Positions 14,587-22,200 of a DNA stretch of 34,325 nt are shown piece after piece. Source of the stretch: an uncultured Acidobacteriota bacterium (lineage in GTDB: Bacteria > Acidobacteriota > Thermoanaerobaculia > Gp7-AA8); the NCBI GenBank assembly GCA_946887105.1, contig CAMPKJ010000023.1:1-34325 (forward strand). Direction: 5' to 3'. Each line of letters begins with the position of its first letter. The first letter of the stretch is position 1. The position numbers were made by a program, and so were the translations under genes. Below the pieces are notes generated by a model. It was not told where the DNA came from. It saw nothing but the letters and a program-made list of their open reading frames with translations, and ran no database searches.

Positions 14587-15489
14587 TTAGGCGCGCGCCC
14601 GCCACACTTCCTCGACTTTCGCGCCCATGTCCGACGGCGCTTTCACGACGTGAATGCCGGCCGCTTCGAGTGCGGCCATCTTCTCGGCCGCCGTGCCTTT
14701 GCCGCCGCTGATGATCGCGCCGGCGTGCCCCATGCGCCGACCGGGAGGCGCGGTCTGGCCGGCGATGAAGGCGACCACCGGCTTGGTGACATTGGTCTTC
14801 ACGAACGCGGCCGCGTCTTCTTCCGCGCTGCCGCCGATCTCGCCGATCATGATGATGGCCTCGGTGGAGGGATCGGATTCGAATGCCGCCAGACAGTCGA
14901 TGAAGTTCGTGCCCGGCAGCGGATCGCCACCGATGCCGACCGCGGTCGACTGTCCGATGTGGCGCGTCTGGCCGACGGCTTCATACGTCAGCGTTCCGGA
15001 GCGCGACACGATCCCGATCGGTCCGGCCTTGTGGATATGACCCGGCATGATGCCGATCTTGGCCTGGTCGGGAGTGATGATGCCCGGGCAGTTCGGACCG
15101 ATGAGGCGCGACGGATTGCGTCCGTCGAGCACGTGCGCGGCATTGATCTTCATCAGAAAATCGTGCGCCTTGACCATGTCGTTCACCGGGATGCCCTCGG
15201 TGATGCAGACGATCAGTTCGATGCCCGCGTCGGCCGCTTCCATGATCGCGTCGGCGGCGAACGGCGGCGGCACGAAGATCAGCGAGCAGTTCGCGCCCGC
15301 TTTCTGGCGCGCCTCGAGCACGGTGTTGAAAACCGGGAATCCCTCGTGCGTCGTGCCGCCCTTGCCCGGCGTCACGCCGCCGACCACTTGCGTTCCGTAG
15401 TCACGGCAGCCGATCGCGTGGAACGTCCCCTCGCGGCCGGTGATGCCCTGAACGATGACCTTCGTGTTCTTGTCTGCCCAGATCGCCAT
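14587..15489 (-). CDS. sucD: Succinate-CoA ligase, alpha subunit
   Basis: Partner of SucC in the TCA-cycle step succinyl-CoA + NDP + Pi = succinate + CoA + NTP. At 300 residues, full family length. The N-terminal CoA-binding Rossmann domain reads [28 protein letters not shown] is present, [14 protein letters not shown] follows, and the phosphorylated histidine is in [15 protein letters not shown] near residue 250. The ATG overlaps the sucC stop by one base (TAATG), so the two subunits are coupled. No deviations in key residues were seen. Confidence 0.97.
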   Translation of the reverse strand: MAIWADKNTKVIVQGITGREGTFHAIGCRDYGTQVVGGVTPGKGGTTHEGFPVFNTVLEARQKAGANCSLIFVPPPFAADAIMEAADAGIELIVCITEGIPVNDMVKAHDFLMKINAAHVLDGRNPSRLIGPNCPGIITPDQAKIGIMPGHIHKAGPIGIVSRSGTLTYEAVGQTRHIGQSTAVGIGGDPLPGTNFIDCLAAFESDPSTEAIIMIGEIGGSAEEDAAAFVKTNVTKPVVAFIAGQTAPPGRRMGHAGAIISGGKGTAAEKMAALEAAGIHVVKAPSDMGAKVEEVWRARA

Positions 15490-16703
15490 TACTGAGTTCC
15501 CTTCGCGGTAGATCCTTCGGCGCTTCGCGTCTCAGGATGGTTTCCGCCGCGTGCGGCGGAAACCACCTTGGTCGCCGCGTCCCACATCCCGTCGGCGGTG
15601 ATCAGCGGGAGTCCCGATTTCGCGAGGATCTCCTTGCCCAGCTCGACGTTCGTCCCTTCGAGCCGCACCACCACCGGCACCGGCAGCCCGATTTCCCTCG
15701 ACGCGCTGACCACGCCTTCGGCGATGCGATCGCCGCGCATGATGCCGCCGAAGATGTTGATCAGGATGGCCTTGACGTTCCGGTCGCTGAGGATGATCCG
15801 GAACGCGTTCTTGACCTGCTCCGCGCTCGCGCCGCCGCCGACGTCGAGGAAGTTCGCCGGCTCGCCGCCGGCGAGCTTGACGATGTCCATGGTGGCCATC
15901 GCCAGTCCGGCGCCGTTCACCATGCAGCCGACGTTGCCATCGAGCTTGATGTAGTTGAGACCGAACTTCGACGCTTCGACCTCGAGAGGATCCTCTTCAT
16001 TGACGTCGCGCATCGCCACGACGTCCTTGTGGCGGAACAGCGCGTTGTCGTCGAAGCTCATCTTGCAGTCGAGCGCGAGCACGTCGCCTTCCTTCGTCAC
16101 CAGTAGCGGATTGATCTCCGCCAGCGCGGCGTCGGTCTCGATGTACGCGCGCATCAGTTTCTGCACGAAGTCGACGCATTTCTTGAACGCATCCCCTTCG
16201 AGCCCGAGGGCGTACGCGACCTGGCGGGCCTGGAACGGCTGCACGCCGAGCACGCCGTCGACCGGCTCGCGATGAATCGCGTTCGGATCGCGCTCGGCCA
16301 CTTCCTCGATGTCCATGCCGCCCTGCGCGGAGGCCATGATCACGTTCATGCCCAGGCGGCGATCGAGCGTGATGCCGAGGTAGAGCTCCTTGTCGATGTT
16401 GAGCGCTTCTTCGATCAGCACCTTGCCGACCACGCGTCCCTCGGGACCGGTCTGGTGAGTGATGAGCGTCATGCCGAGCATCTTCTTGGTCAGCTCGGCT
16501 GCCTCGTCGGCATCCTTGGCGAGCTTCACGCCGCCGCCTTTGCCGCGACCGCCTGCATGGATCTGCGCCTTGACGACGACGCGTCCGCCGAGCTCGGTGG
16601 CGGCGCGGCGTGCTTCTTCCGGAGTGTCGACCACCACACCGCGCGGCGTCGGAACGCCATAGCGCCGCAGGATCTCTTTGGCCTGATATTCGTGGACTTT
16701 CAT
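15489..16703 (-). CDS. sucC: Succinate-CoA ligase, beta subunit, with a repeat-derived C-terminal tail
   Basis: ATP-grasp subunit that binds nucleotide and succinate. The 404 residues begin [41 protein letters not shown], the [19 protein letters not shown] loop, [17 protein letters not shown] and [16 protein letters not shown] are all canonical. The E. coli protein has 388 residues; here the normal end VVSAA is followed by about 20 extra residues ([20 protein letters not shown]). Their codons coincide with a perfect 12-bp palindrome and half of the 84-bp repeat. Its ATG overlaps the upstream GNAT stop by 4 bases (ATGA). The enzyme body is expected to be functional; the tail is probably disordered. 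Confidence 0.96.
   Translation of the reverse strand: MKVHEYQAKEILRRYGVPTPRGVVVDTPEEARRAATELGGRVVVKAQIHAGGRGKGGGVKLAKDADEAAELTKKMLGMTLITHQTGPEGRVVGKVLIEEALNIDKELYLGITLDRRLGMNVIMASAQGGMDIEEVAERDPNAIHREPVDGVLGVQPFQARQVAYALGLEGDAFKKCVDFVQKLMRAYIETDAALAEINPLLVTKEGDVLALDCKMSFDDNALFRHKDVVAMRDVNEEDPLEVEASKFGLNYIKLDGNVGCMVNGAGLAMATMDIVKLAGGEPANFLDVGGGASAEQVKNAFRIILSDRNVKAILINIFGGIMRGDRIAEGVVSASREIGLPVPVVVRLEGTNVELGKEILAKSGLPLITADGMWDAATKVVSAARGGNHPETRSAEGSTAKGTQ
15510..15564. repeat. Half copy of the 84-bp element plus a perfect palindrome, inside the sucC 3' end
   Basis: AGATCCTTCGG (15510-15520) and CTCAGGATGG (15531-15540) match the half-unit of the elements at 14497 and 24509. It abuts GGTTTCCGCCGC / GCGGCGGAAACC (15539-15550 and 15553-15564), a perfect 12-bp inverted repeat with a 2-base spacer. 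Both are translated as the C-terminal tail of SucC. Confidence 0.8.
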
Positions 16704-17569
16704 AGCGGCGCGGTTTGTATCACAAACTCCATCTCGATCTGGCGCACGAATCGCCTCGCGCCGAGCGCGTCCAGCAACGCCGCGATGCCCGCGTCGCGCG
16801 CGTCCACGTTGATGAAGCGCAGCGGCTTCTGTGCGAGCGCCGCCGCGGTCTCGACCAGACGCGTGCCGATCCCGCGGCGCCGCGCGTCGCGCCGGACGGC
16901 GAGTTGCGGGACGTCGCCGGTTGACGGGAAGAGGATGGCGTAGCCATCCGAGTCGCCGAGGAGGACGTGGGGATCCATTGCTCGTGCAATCGACGCTGTC
17001 GAGTTCTGCCAGGAAGGTTGGCTGTCCCACCAGCTCTCCGTCCCCTCTCCCCGCTCGGCGGGGAGAGGGCTAGGGTGAGGGGCACCAGGTGCGCGAGATT
17101 CGCCCCTCACCCTGACCCTCTCCCCGCTGAGCGGGGAGAGGGGACTCGGGACGAACGTCCAGCAATCGAAACGCCGCGTTTCGACGAACCCGAGCGAGCG
17201 ATACAGCGCCGCCGCCGCAACATTCGGCTCGAGCACTTCGAGCACGTACCGCGTTGCGCCTGCTCCGCGTAACAGCTCGATCGAGTGCTCCATCGTCTGC
17301 CGCGCGAGGCCGCGGCGGCGACGGGTGGGGATCACGCCGGAGCCGGTGTCGTAGCCGGTCGCGCCGCCGAAGCCGTTGAGCGTGAACGCGACCATCCGCT
17401 CGTCCTCGAAGATGCCGGACGAAAGCTCCGGCACCCAGCCGCGGCGCGTGAACATCTCGCGCAGCGCCTCGGCCGATGGCTGCATCGGCAGGACGTAGTC
17501 GCTGAATGCCTCGACGAACGCGCGATGCACTTCGTCGAAGTCATCGCCGCGTAGCGGCCGGATTTTCAC
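16700..17569 (-). CDS. Two-domain GNAT N-acetyltransferase split by a repeat-encoded linker
   Basis: A 289-residue acyl-CoA-dependent acetyltransferase of unknown substrate. Domain 1 (residues 1-139) has the acetyl-CoA loop TRRRRGLARQTMEH at 82-95 and the typical NVAAAALYRSLGFVETRRF ending. Domain 2 (about 180-289) has LAVRRDARRRGIGTRLVETAA at 223-243. Residues 141-178 between them (PSPLSPLSGERVRVRG ... AERGEGTE) are translated from a palindromic DNA element at 17036-17149 and are unlike either domain. The GTG start overlaps the nuclease stop by 4 bases (GTGA), and its stop overlaps the sucC ATG by 4 bases. Double-GNAT proteins exist, so the fold pair is plausible even without the insert. Confidence 0.8.
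   Translation of the reverse strand: MKIRPLRGDDFDEVHRAFVEAFSDYVLPMQPSAEALREMFTRRGWVPELSSGIFEDERMVAFTLNGFGGATGYDTGSGVIPTRRRRGLARQTMEHSIELLRGAGATRYVLEVLEPNVAAAALYRSLGFVETRRFDCWTFVPSPLSPLSGERVRVRGESRAPGAPHPSPLPAERGEGTESWWDSQPSWQNSTASIARAMDPHVLLGDSDGYAILFPSTGDVPQLAVRRDARRRGIGTRLVETAAALAQKPLRFINVDARDAGIAALLDALGARRFVRQIEMEFVIQTAPL
17036..17149. repeat. Twin-hairpin palindromic element inserted in frame in the GNAT gene
   Basis: Hairpin 1 is CCCTCTCCCCGC / GCGGGGAGAGGG at 17043-17054 and 17058-17069. Hairpin 2 has the same arms at 17116-17127 and 17131-17142. Between them AGGGTGAGGGGC (17072-17083) and GCCCCTCACCCT (17102-17113) form a further inverted pair. The whole element is about 114 bases, a multiple of three, with no stop codon in the GNAT frame. 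Confidence 0.88.
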
Positions 17570-18393
17570 GGCGCGCCGAGCGCGTCTTCCAACGTCTTCC
17601 GCAAACGCAGTCCGCCGCGCAGCAGCCGCTCGTACACGACGCCGATGTTGCGGTGCGCGTAATCGGAGCCGACCCTGCCGTTCTCGACGTCGTATCCGTA
17701 GTGCACCGCCGCGTGATGCGATTCGTTGATCCAGTCCACCGGTGTGCCGGTCTGCAATTCCGCGATCGGCCGGCCGCGCAACTCGATGTCGAGCAGACGC
17801 GTCGCGTAGTCGTCGACCGAAGCAGGTCCCCACTCGATGAGCATGCTGTCCCACATGCTGTGCAGATTCGTTTCGGCGCCGAGGTAGCGCACCTTGACTC
17901 TGTTGCCGCCGAGGTCGGGCTCCATGGCGCCGGTCTCGGCGTTTTTCACCTGACCGCCGGCGGCGTGCAGCGGCTGATGGATGTCGCCGATGAAGTGCAC
18001 CACGAAGATCAGCGCCTCGCGGCGTTTGTCCTTCGGCTGCGTCTTGTCCTTCAGCACGGCCAGGTATTTCTCGATGCCGGCCACCACACACTGATCCTGC
18101 TTGCAGTCGCGCGCGCGATCGAACGTGACCTGATCGTTGGGGATATTGCTGTAGTGCAGCGCGCCCGTGTCCCCCTGGCGCTCGCCGCGTGTTTCCTGTC
18201 CGCGCCAATCGTCCGGCAGCGACGCGAGGTCGCGCAGCGGCGCCGCGAACGTGAGATCGCGCACCTGCTGTGCGACGTTCGGCGAGAGACCGCGCTCGGC
18301 GACCTCGGCAACGACGGAGTGACCCTTCGCTCCCCACGCGTACAGCGGAGTCGGCAACAGTGCGAGAAGAACCAGCAGACGTGCGATGCGCAT
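17566..18393 (-). CDS. Secreted S1/P1-type zinc nuclease
   Basis: A 275-residue exported phosphodiesterase/nuclease with three zinc ions, expected to degrade single-stranded nucleic acid in the periplasm or outside. The signal peptide ends in LYA, leaving Trp20 as the mature N-terminal residue, the position at which the family's first ligand lies, followed by GAKGHSVVAEVAE. Further ligands are visible in LASLPDDWR, LHYSNIP, VVHFIGDIHQPLH, LGGNRVKVRY and NLHSMWDS. It is the first gene of an overlapping run with the GNAT gene and sucCD. A TAGACT element 8 bases before the ATG suggests a leaderless mRNA. Confidence 0.92.
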   Translation of the reverse strand: MRIARLLVLLALLPTPLYAWGAKGHSVVAEVAERGLSPNVAQQVRDLTFAAPLRDLASLPDDWRGQETRGERQGDTGALHYSNIPNDQVTFDRARDCKQDQCVVAGIEKYLAVLKDKTQPKDKRREALIFVVHFIGDIHQPLHAAGGQVKNAETGAMEPDLGGNRVKVRYLGAETNLHSMWDSMLIEWGPASVDDYATRLLDIELRGRPIAELQTGTPVDWINESHHAAVHYGYDVENGRVGSDYAHRNIGVVYERLLRGGLRLRKTLEDALGAP

Positions 18394-18401
18394 GGCGCCA
18401 G

Positions 18402-18407
18402 AGTCTA
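18402..18407 (-). promoter_or_regulatory. Candidate -10 element (TAGACT) for the nuclease-GNAT-sucCD operon
   Basis: TAGACT on the minus strand ends 8 bases before the ATG at 18393, with no Shine-Dalgarno sequence. An identical hexamer on the plus strand at 18513 serves the divergent gene. The region upstream of each, where a -35 would lie, falls inside the shared repeat. Confidence 0.55.
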
Positions 18408-18410
18408 TTA

Positions 18411-18502
18411 CGGAGTTCCTCGGGTTCCTCGGGTTCCTCGGTTCCTCGGGAGCAGGGGCCACTCCGAGGAACCGAGGAACGCCGAGGCACTCCGAGGAAC
18501 CG
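18411..18502. repeat. Palindrome built of tandem TTCCTCGGG units
   Basis: The left part holds four TTCCTCGG or TTCCTCGGG units in tandem (about 18415-18450). The right part, from 18461, holds the complement, CCGAGGAAC, three times with divergence. The two halves pair across a centre near 18451-18460. It fills the divergent promoter region between the nuclease and methyltransferase genes. Confidence 0.8.
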
Positions 18503-18512
18503 GTGCGCGCGA

Positions 18513-18518
18513 TAGACT
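18513..18518 (+). promoter_or_regulatory. Candidate -10 element (TAGACT) for the rRNA methyltransferase gene
   Basis: TAGACT ends 7 bases before the GTG at 18526, and there is no ribosome site. With the minus-strand copy at 18402-18407 it forms a mirrored promoter pair around the repeat. Confidence 0.55.
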
Positions 18519-18525
18519 CGCGGAC

Positions 18526-19629
18526 GTGCGGCCTGGCGACATCATCACCATCGAAGCGGGAGAGCTCGTGGCCGGCGGCGACGCCATCGCGCGCGTGGAC
18601 GGCTTTCCGGTCTTCGCGTCGAACGTCTTTCCCGGCGATGTCGCGCGCGTGCGGCTCCATGAAGTGAAGAAGGGCTTCGCGAAGGCGGAGATGGTCGAGA
18701 TCGTGAAGCCGAGCGAGTTCCGCCGCGCGGCACCTTGTCCCGTCGCCAACGAATGCGGCGGCTGCGACTGGACCGCGTTGCGGCTCGACAAGCAGCTCGA
18801 CGCGAAGCGGCGCATCGTCACCGAGTCCCTGCGGCGCATCGGCAAGTTCGACGTGGCCACGCTGCCCGAGGTCCGCATCCATCCGTCGCCGCTCAACTAC
18901 CGGCTGCGCTCGCGCCTGCACCGCGACGGCGATGCGGTCGGCTTCTACGCCATGCGCTCCAATCGCGTCGTGCCGCTCGCGCGCGAGTGCGAAGTGGTCG
19001 GCGTCGAGACCGCGCGGGTGGCGCCGGAAGGAGAAAGCTGGGAGCTCGACGGCGCGCTGATCACCGGAGAGCGGGACCTGACCCTCACCGTCGACGCATT
19101 CACGTATCAGCTGCACACGCGCGCGTTCTTCCAGGTCAACCGCCACCTGCTCGCGACGATGTTGCGGCTCGTGACCGCGCACGCGGCGCGCACCGTCAAC
19201 CGCCAGCACGCCGTCGACCTCTATGCCGGTGTCGGCTTCTTCACGCTGCCGATGGCGAAGCTGTTCGATCGCGTGACGCTGATCGAAGGCTCGCCGCTGT
19301 CCGCGCGTTTCGCACGCATGAACGTGCCGTGGAACGTGAAGGTGGTCGAGGCGCCGGTCGAGCAGCACATCGCGCGCGTGGCGAAGGCGAACTTCACGTT
19401 TCTCGATCCGCCGCGTGCGGGCGCGCGGCAGGAAGTGATCGCCACGGTCGCGGAGAGGACGATGGAACGGATCGCGTATCTCTCCTGCGATCCGGTCACG
19501 TTCGCGCGCGACGCGAACCGCATCGTCGCCTCGGGGTGGCGGCTGGCGTCGCTCGATCTGCTCGATCTCTTCCCCAATACCCATCACGTCGAAACTTTGG
19601 GCAGCTTCGAGCGCGTGCTACGCTCTTAG
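18526..19629 (+). CDS. Fe-S cluster 23S rRNA (uracil-C5)-methyltransferase, RlmD/RumA family
   Basis: A 367-residue SAM-dependent RNA m5U methyltransferase. A TRAM-like N-terminal barrel is followed by the iron-sulfur ligands Cys71, Cys77 and Cys80 (CPVANECGGC) and a further cysteine in RECEVV. The methyltransferase domain carries FFQVN, the SAM motif VDLYAGVGFFTLPMA, FLDPPRAGARQEV and the catalytic cysteine in YLSCDPVTFARD. RlmD, RlmC and TrmA-like enzymes share these motifs; a complete Fe-S set favours RlmD/RlmC, and the exact uridine cannot be told. It is shorter than E. coli RlmD (about 430). The GTG start is fixed by the TRAM-like start and the upstream TAGACT. Confidence 0.88.
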   Translation: MRPGDIITIEAGELVAGGDAIARVDGFPVFASNVFPGDVARVRLHEVKKGFAKAEMVEIVKPSEFRRAAPCPVANECGGCDWTALRLDKQLDAKRRIVTESLRRIGKFDVATLPEVRIHPSPLNYRLRSRLHRDGDAVGFYAMRSNRVVPLARECEVVGVETARVAPEGESWELDGALITGERDLTLTVDAFTYQLHTRAFFQVNRHLLATMLRLVTAHAARTVNRQHAVDLYAGVGFFTLPMAKLFDRVTLIEGSPLSARFARMNVPWNVKVVEAPVEQHIARVAKANFTFLDPPRAGARQEVIATVAERTMERIAYLSCDPVTFARDANRIVASGWRLASLDLLDLFPNTHHVETLGSFERVLRS

Positions 19630-19671
19630 CGTCTTTCCTTCCTCTTCTCGCCGCTCGGCGCCGCGAAACGC

Positions 19672-21807
19672 GTGCGCACAAACTCGACCGACGTCCCCGC
19701 TGCAATTCCGCTGATCTCTCTCATCGCCGGGCTGGCCATCGCGCCGGTGCTGATCAACCCATGGATGGTGATCCTCGGCCTCGCCGCGATCGCGCTGCTG
19801 CGGCCGCGCGTCTTTCTCTTCTTCGCCATCCTCGGAATCGCCCTCGCGCTGCAGCGCGACGCGCGCCATCGAGAAGACCGTGAGGCGTTCGCCGCGATCG
19901 ACGAAGAACGCTTCGTCACCATCGACGCGCCGATCGATCGCGACTGGACGTTGCGCGATTCCGCGTTCCTGCTGCGCACCGCGTCGTTCACCGCGAACGG
20001 CCATAGGTATCGAGTCCCGCTCTCGATCTACGCGCGCTTCGAGCCGCCGCCGATCGAAATGCAGGCCACCATCCGCGCGGAGGGGTTCCTGCGGCTGAGC
20101 GAGCGCGGGCAATACACCGTGAGCGTGAAGTCGGCGCAGCTGATGACGTACGAAGGCGAACTGCAGCGCTGGCATCCGCGCGCATGGAATCGCGCGCTCG
20201 CCAATCGCCTGCGCCGCCACGCCGGAACGCGTCGCGAGGAGGTCGCGCTCGCGCAGGCGCTGGTCCTCGGGCGCGGCGAGCTGCTCACCGGCGAGATGCG
20301 CGAAAGCTTCCGCCGCGGCGGGACCTATCACCTGCTGGTCTTCTCCGGATTGCAGATCGCGTTCGCCGCGGGGTTGCTCGCGGCGCTGCTGCGCTGGCTG
20401 CACGCGCCGCGCGCATCGGACTGGCTGCTGCTCGCCTTCGCCGCGCTCGCGCCGCTGTTCATCGGGCCGACGGCGTCCGTCTCCCGCGCCAGCGTCGGCA
20501 TCGGCGTCTACGCGCTGTCGCGCATCCTGCAGCGGCCGACGTCGCTCGAGAATCTGTGGTGCGTGGCGGCGCTGCTGCGGCTGATCGTCGAGCCGGGCGA
20601 TCTCACCGACGCGTCATTTCATCTGACGTACGCCGGCGCGGGCGCGCTGATGTTCGTCGGCAGGCGGCTGGTGCCGGTGGCCGGCTCGCTGATCGCCGCG
20701 GAGATCTCCATCGCTCCGATCACGCTCTTCCACTTTCACCAATACGCGCTCGGCGGGTCGATCGCAACGCTGGTCATGTCGCCGCTGATTTTCGCGATGC
20801 TGATCCTTTCATCGCTCGCATGCGCGGTTCCCTGGTTTCTCGCGCCCCTGGGCGCATTGCATCGCGCCTGCGGCTGGCTGAACGCGCTCGGACTCTCCGG
20901 CTTCTACGCCGCGCCGCCAACGATGGCGATCGCTACCGCCGGATTCGCGGCGCTGCTCGCGCTTCCGTTGCTGCGCGCGCGCGCACGCGCAGCGGCGATC
21001 CTCTGCATCCTGCTGATCCCGAGCGCAGCCGCCATCGTGCGCAGCCGCTCGCAGCGCAGCGTCGCGCATCCGCGCGTGACGTTCTTCGACATCGGACAAG
21101 GCGACGCGATGGCGTTGCGATCCGGCCAACAGACCATGATCGTCGACGGTGGACGCGACGGACGATTGCTGGCCATGCTCGCCGACCGCGGGATCCGCCG
21201 CGTCGACGCGGTAGTGCTGAGCCACGCCCATCCCGATCACTGCGGCGCATTGCCGCAGCTCGTCGAGCAGTTCGACGTCGGCGGCGTCTGGATCACGCCG
21301 CGCAAATTCACCGGCGACTGCGCGGAACGGCTCCGCGACGCCTGTGCCCGATCGCGCACGCCGCTGCATTTCATCCGCGACGGCTCGAAGCTGACCGCCG
21401 GCGCGTTCACCATCACCGCGCATCTGTCCGGCACGACCTTCCGCCGCGCGCCGGAGAACAACGCGTCCGTGGTCCTGCACGCCACGACCGGCAACCGGCG
21501 GTTCCTCCTGACCGGCGACATCGAGAAGGAGGCGGAGCTCGTGCTCGCCGATCGCGATCTGCGCGCCGACGTCCTCAAGGTCGCCCATCACGGAAGCCGC
21601 AGTTCGTCCTCCGAGGCAATGCTCGACGCGATCGTGCCGCGGATCGCCGTGATCTCCTGCGGCCGGCGCAACCTCTTCGGCCATCCGCATCCTGCTGTGG
21701 TCACGAGACTTGCGGAACGCGGCGTGCGGATCTGGCGGACGGATCGCGACGGCACGGTCACGATCGAAGTCCGAGACACGGCGCTCATCGGCAGCAGCGA
21801 TCCCTGA
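19672..21807 (+). CDS. comEC: ComEC/Rec2 DNA-uptake channel protein
   Basis: An inner-membrane channel through which single-stranded DNA enters during natural transformation. The 711-residue protein has N-terminal membrane helices and a soluble OB-like DUF4131 region (about 65-170). Next is the competence domain from about 190 with ALVLGRGELL, GTYHLLVFSGLQIAF and about eight helices. The C-terminal metallo-beta-lactamase domain from about 460 carries FFDIGQGDA, VVLSHAHPDHCGALPQL, LLTGDIEKEAE and VLKVAHHGSRSS. All zinc-site histidines and aspartates are present, so nuclease function of that domain is plausible. The start is a GTG with no visible ribosome site, 42 bases after the methyltransferase gene. 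No other competence gene is in the window. Confidence 0.93.
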   Translation: MRTNSTDVPAAIPLISLIAGLAIAPVLINPWMVILGLAAIALLRPRVFLFFAILGIALALQRDARHREDREAFAAIDEERFVTIDAPIDRDWTLRDSAFLLRTASFTANGHRYRVPLSIYARFEPPPIEMQATIRAEGFLRLSERGQYTVSVKSAQLMTYEGELQRWHPRAWNRALANRLRRHAGTRREEVALAQALVLGRGELLTGEMRESFRRGGTYHLLVFSGLQIAFAAGLLAALLRWLHAPRASDWLLLAFAALAPLFIGPTASVSRASVGIGVYALSRILQRPTSLENLWCVAALLRLIVEPGDLTDASFHLTYAGAGALMFVGRRLVPVAGSLIAAEISIAPITLFHFHQYALGGSIATLVMSPLIFAMLILSSLACAVPWFLAPLGALHRACGWLNALGLSGFYAAPPTMAIATAGFAALLALPLLRARARAAAILCILLIPSAAAIVRSRSQRSVAHPRVTFFDIGQGDAMALRSGQQTMIVDGGRDGRLLAMLADRGIRRVDAVVLSHAHPDHCGALPQLVEQFDVGGVWITPRKFTGDCAERLRDACARSRTPLHFIRDGSKLTAGAFTITAHLSGTTFRRAPENNASVVLHATTGNRRFLLTGDIEKEAELVLADRDLRADVLKVAHHGSRSSSSEAMLDAIVPRIAVISCGRRNLFGHPHPAVVTRLAERGVRIWRTDRDGTVTIEVRDTALIGSSDP

Positions 21808-21858
21808 CGCTGGCCTGTTGTGTTTCTCACGGACCGTTGCATATTGTGTAAGCACGCC

Positions 21859-22185
21859 ATGTCTACGACGCTGTTGCGGCTCGGCCTCTGGACGGTGATT
21901 CTGGTGCTGGTGCTGTACGTGCTCGCCACCACGTACCCGGACCAGCCGTGGGCGGAGCTGATCCCGATGCTCATGCTGCAGCAGGCGCTCACGGTGGGCG
22001 GCATCCTCGTGGCGGCGGGCGTGGTGATGCGCATTCTCGGGAAAGGCGCGAACAAGGTGGTGGCGAAGAACCGCTGCCGCGTCTGCCGGAAACCGATCGC
22101 GGTCGGCGCGCTCTATTGCCGCGAGCATCTCCGCTCGATCATCGCGGACGAAGATGAGCGAACGCACGTCACGCGGATCCGGTAG
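21859..22185 (+). CDS. Small membrane protein with a C-terminal zinc-knuckle
   Basis: A 108-residue product with two hydrophobic helices (about residues 5-25 and 35-58). A short treble-clef/ribbon-like motif follows, CRVCRKPIAVGALYCREH, with a C-x2-C and a C-x2-H pair at about 72-90, then a charged tail. No named family is recognised. The ATG at 21859 is preferred; a GTG at 21820 would add a cysteine-containing 13-residue extension. A possible -10, TATTGT at 21842-21847, ends 11 bases upstream. It sits between comEC and miaA with a 15-base gap to the latter. Confidence 0.65.
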   Translation: MSTTLLRLGLWTVILVLVLYVLATTYPDQPWAELIPMLMLQQALTVGGILVAAGVVMRILGKGANKVVAKNRCRVCRKPIAVGALYCREHLRSIIADEDERTHVTRIR

Positions 22186-22200
22186 CCGTGACGTAGCCTG

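Noticed and set aside
16700..17569. The GNAT gene as two separate genes or a frameshifted pseudogene
   Set aside because: One frame runs without interruption from the GTG to the TGA, both domains are in that frame, and both ends overlap neighbours in the way of intact operon genes.
17570..18490. A longer version of the GNAT protein that reads upstream through the nuclease gene
   Set aside because: The added 300 residues are basic low-complexity sequence, whereas the other frame there encodes an intact S1/P1 nuclease with signal peptide. GTG at 17569 starts exactly at the GNAT fold.
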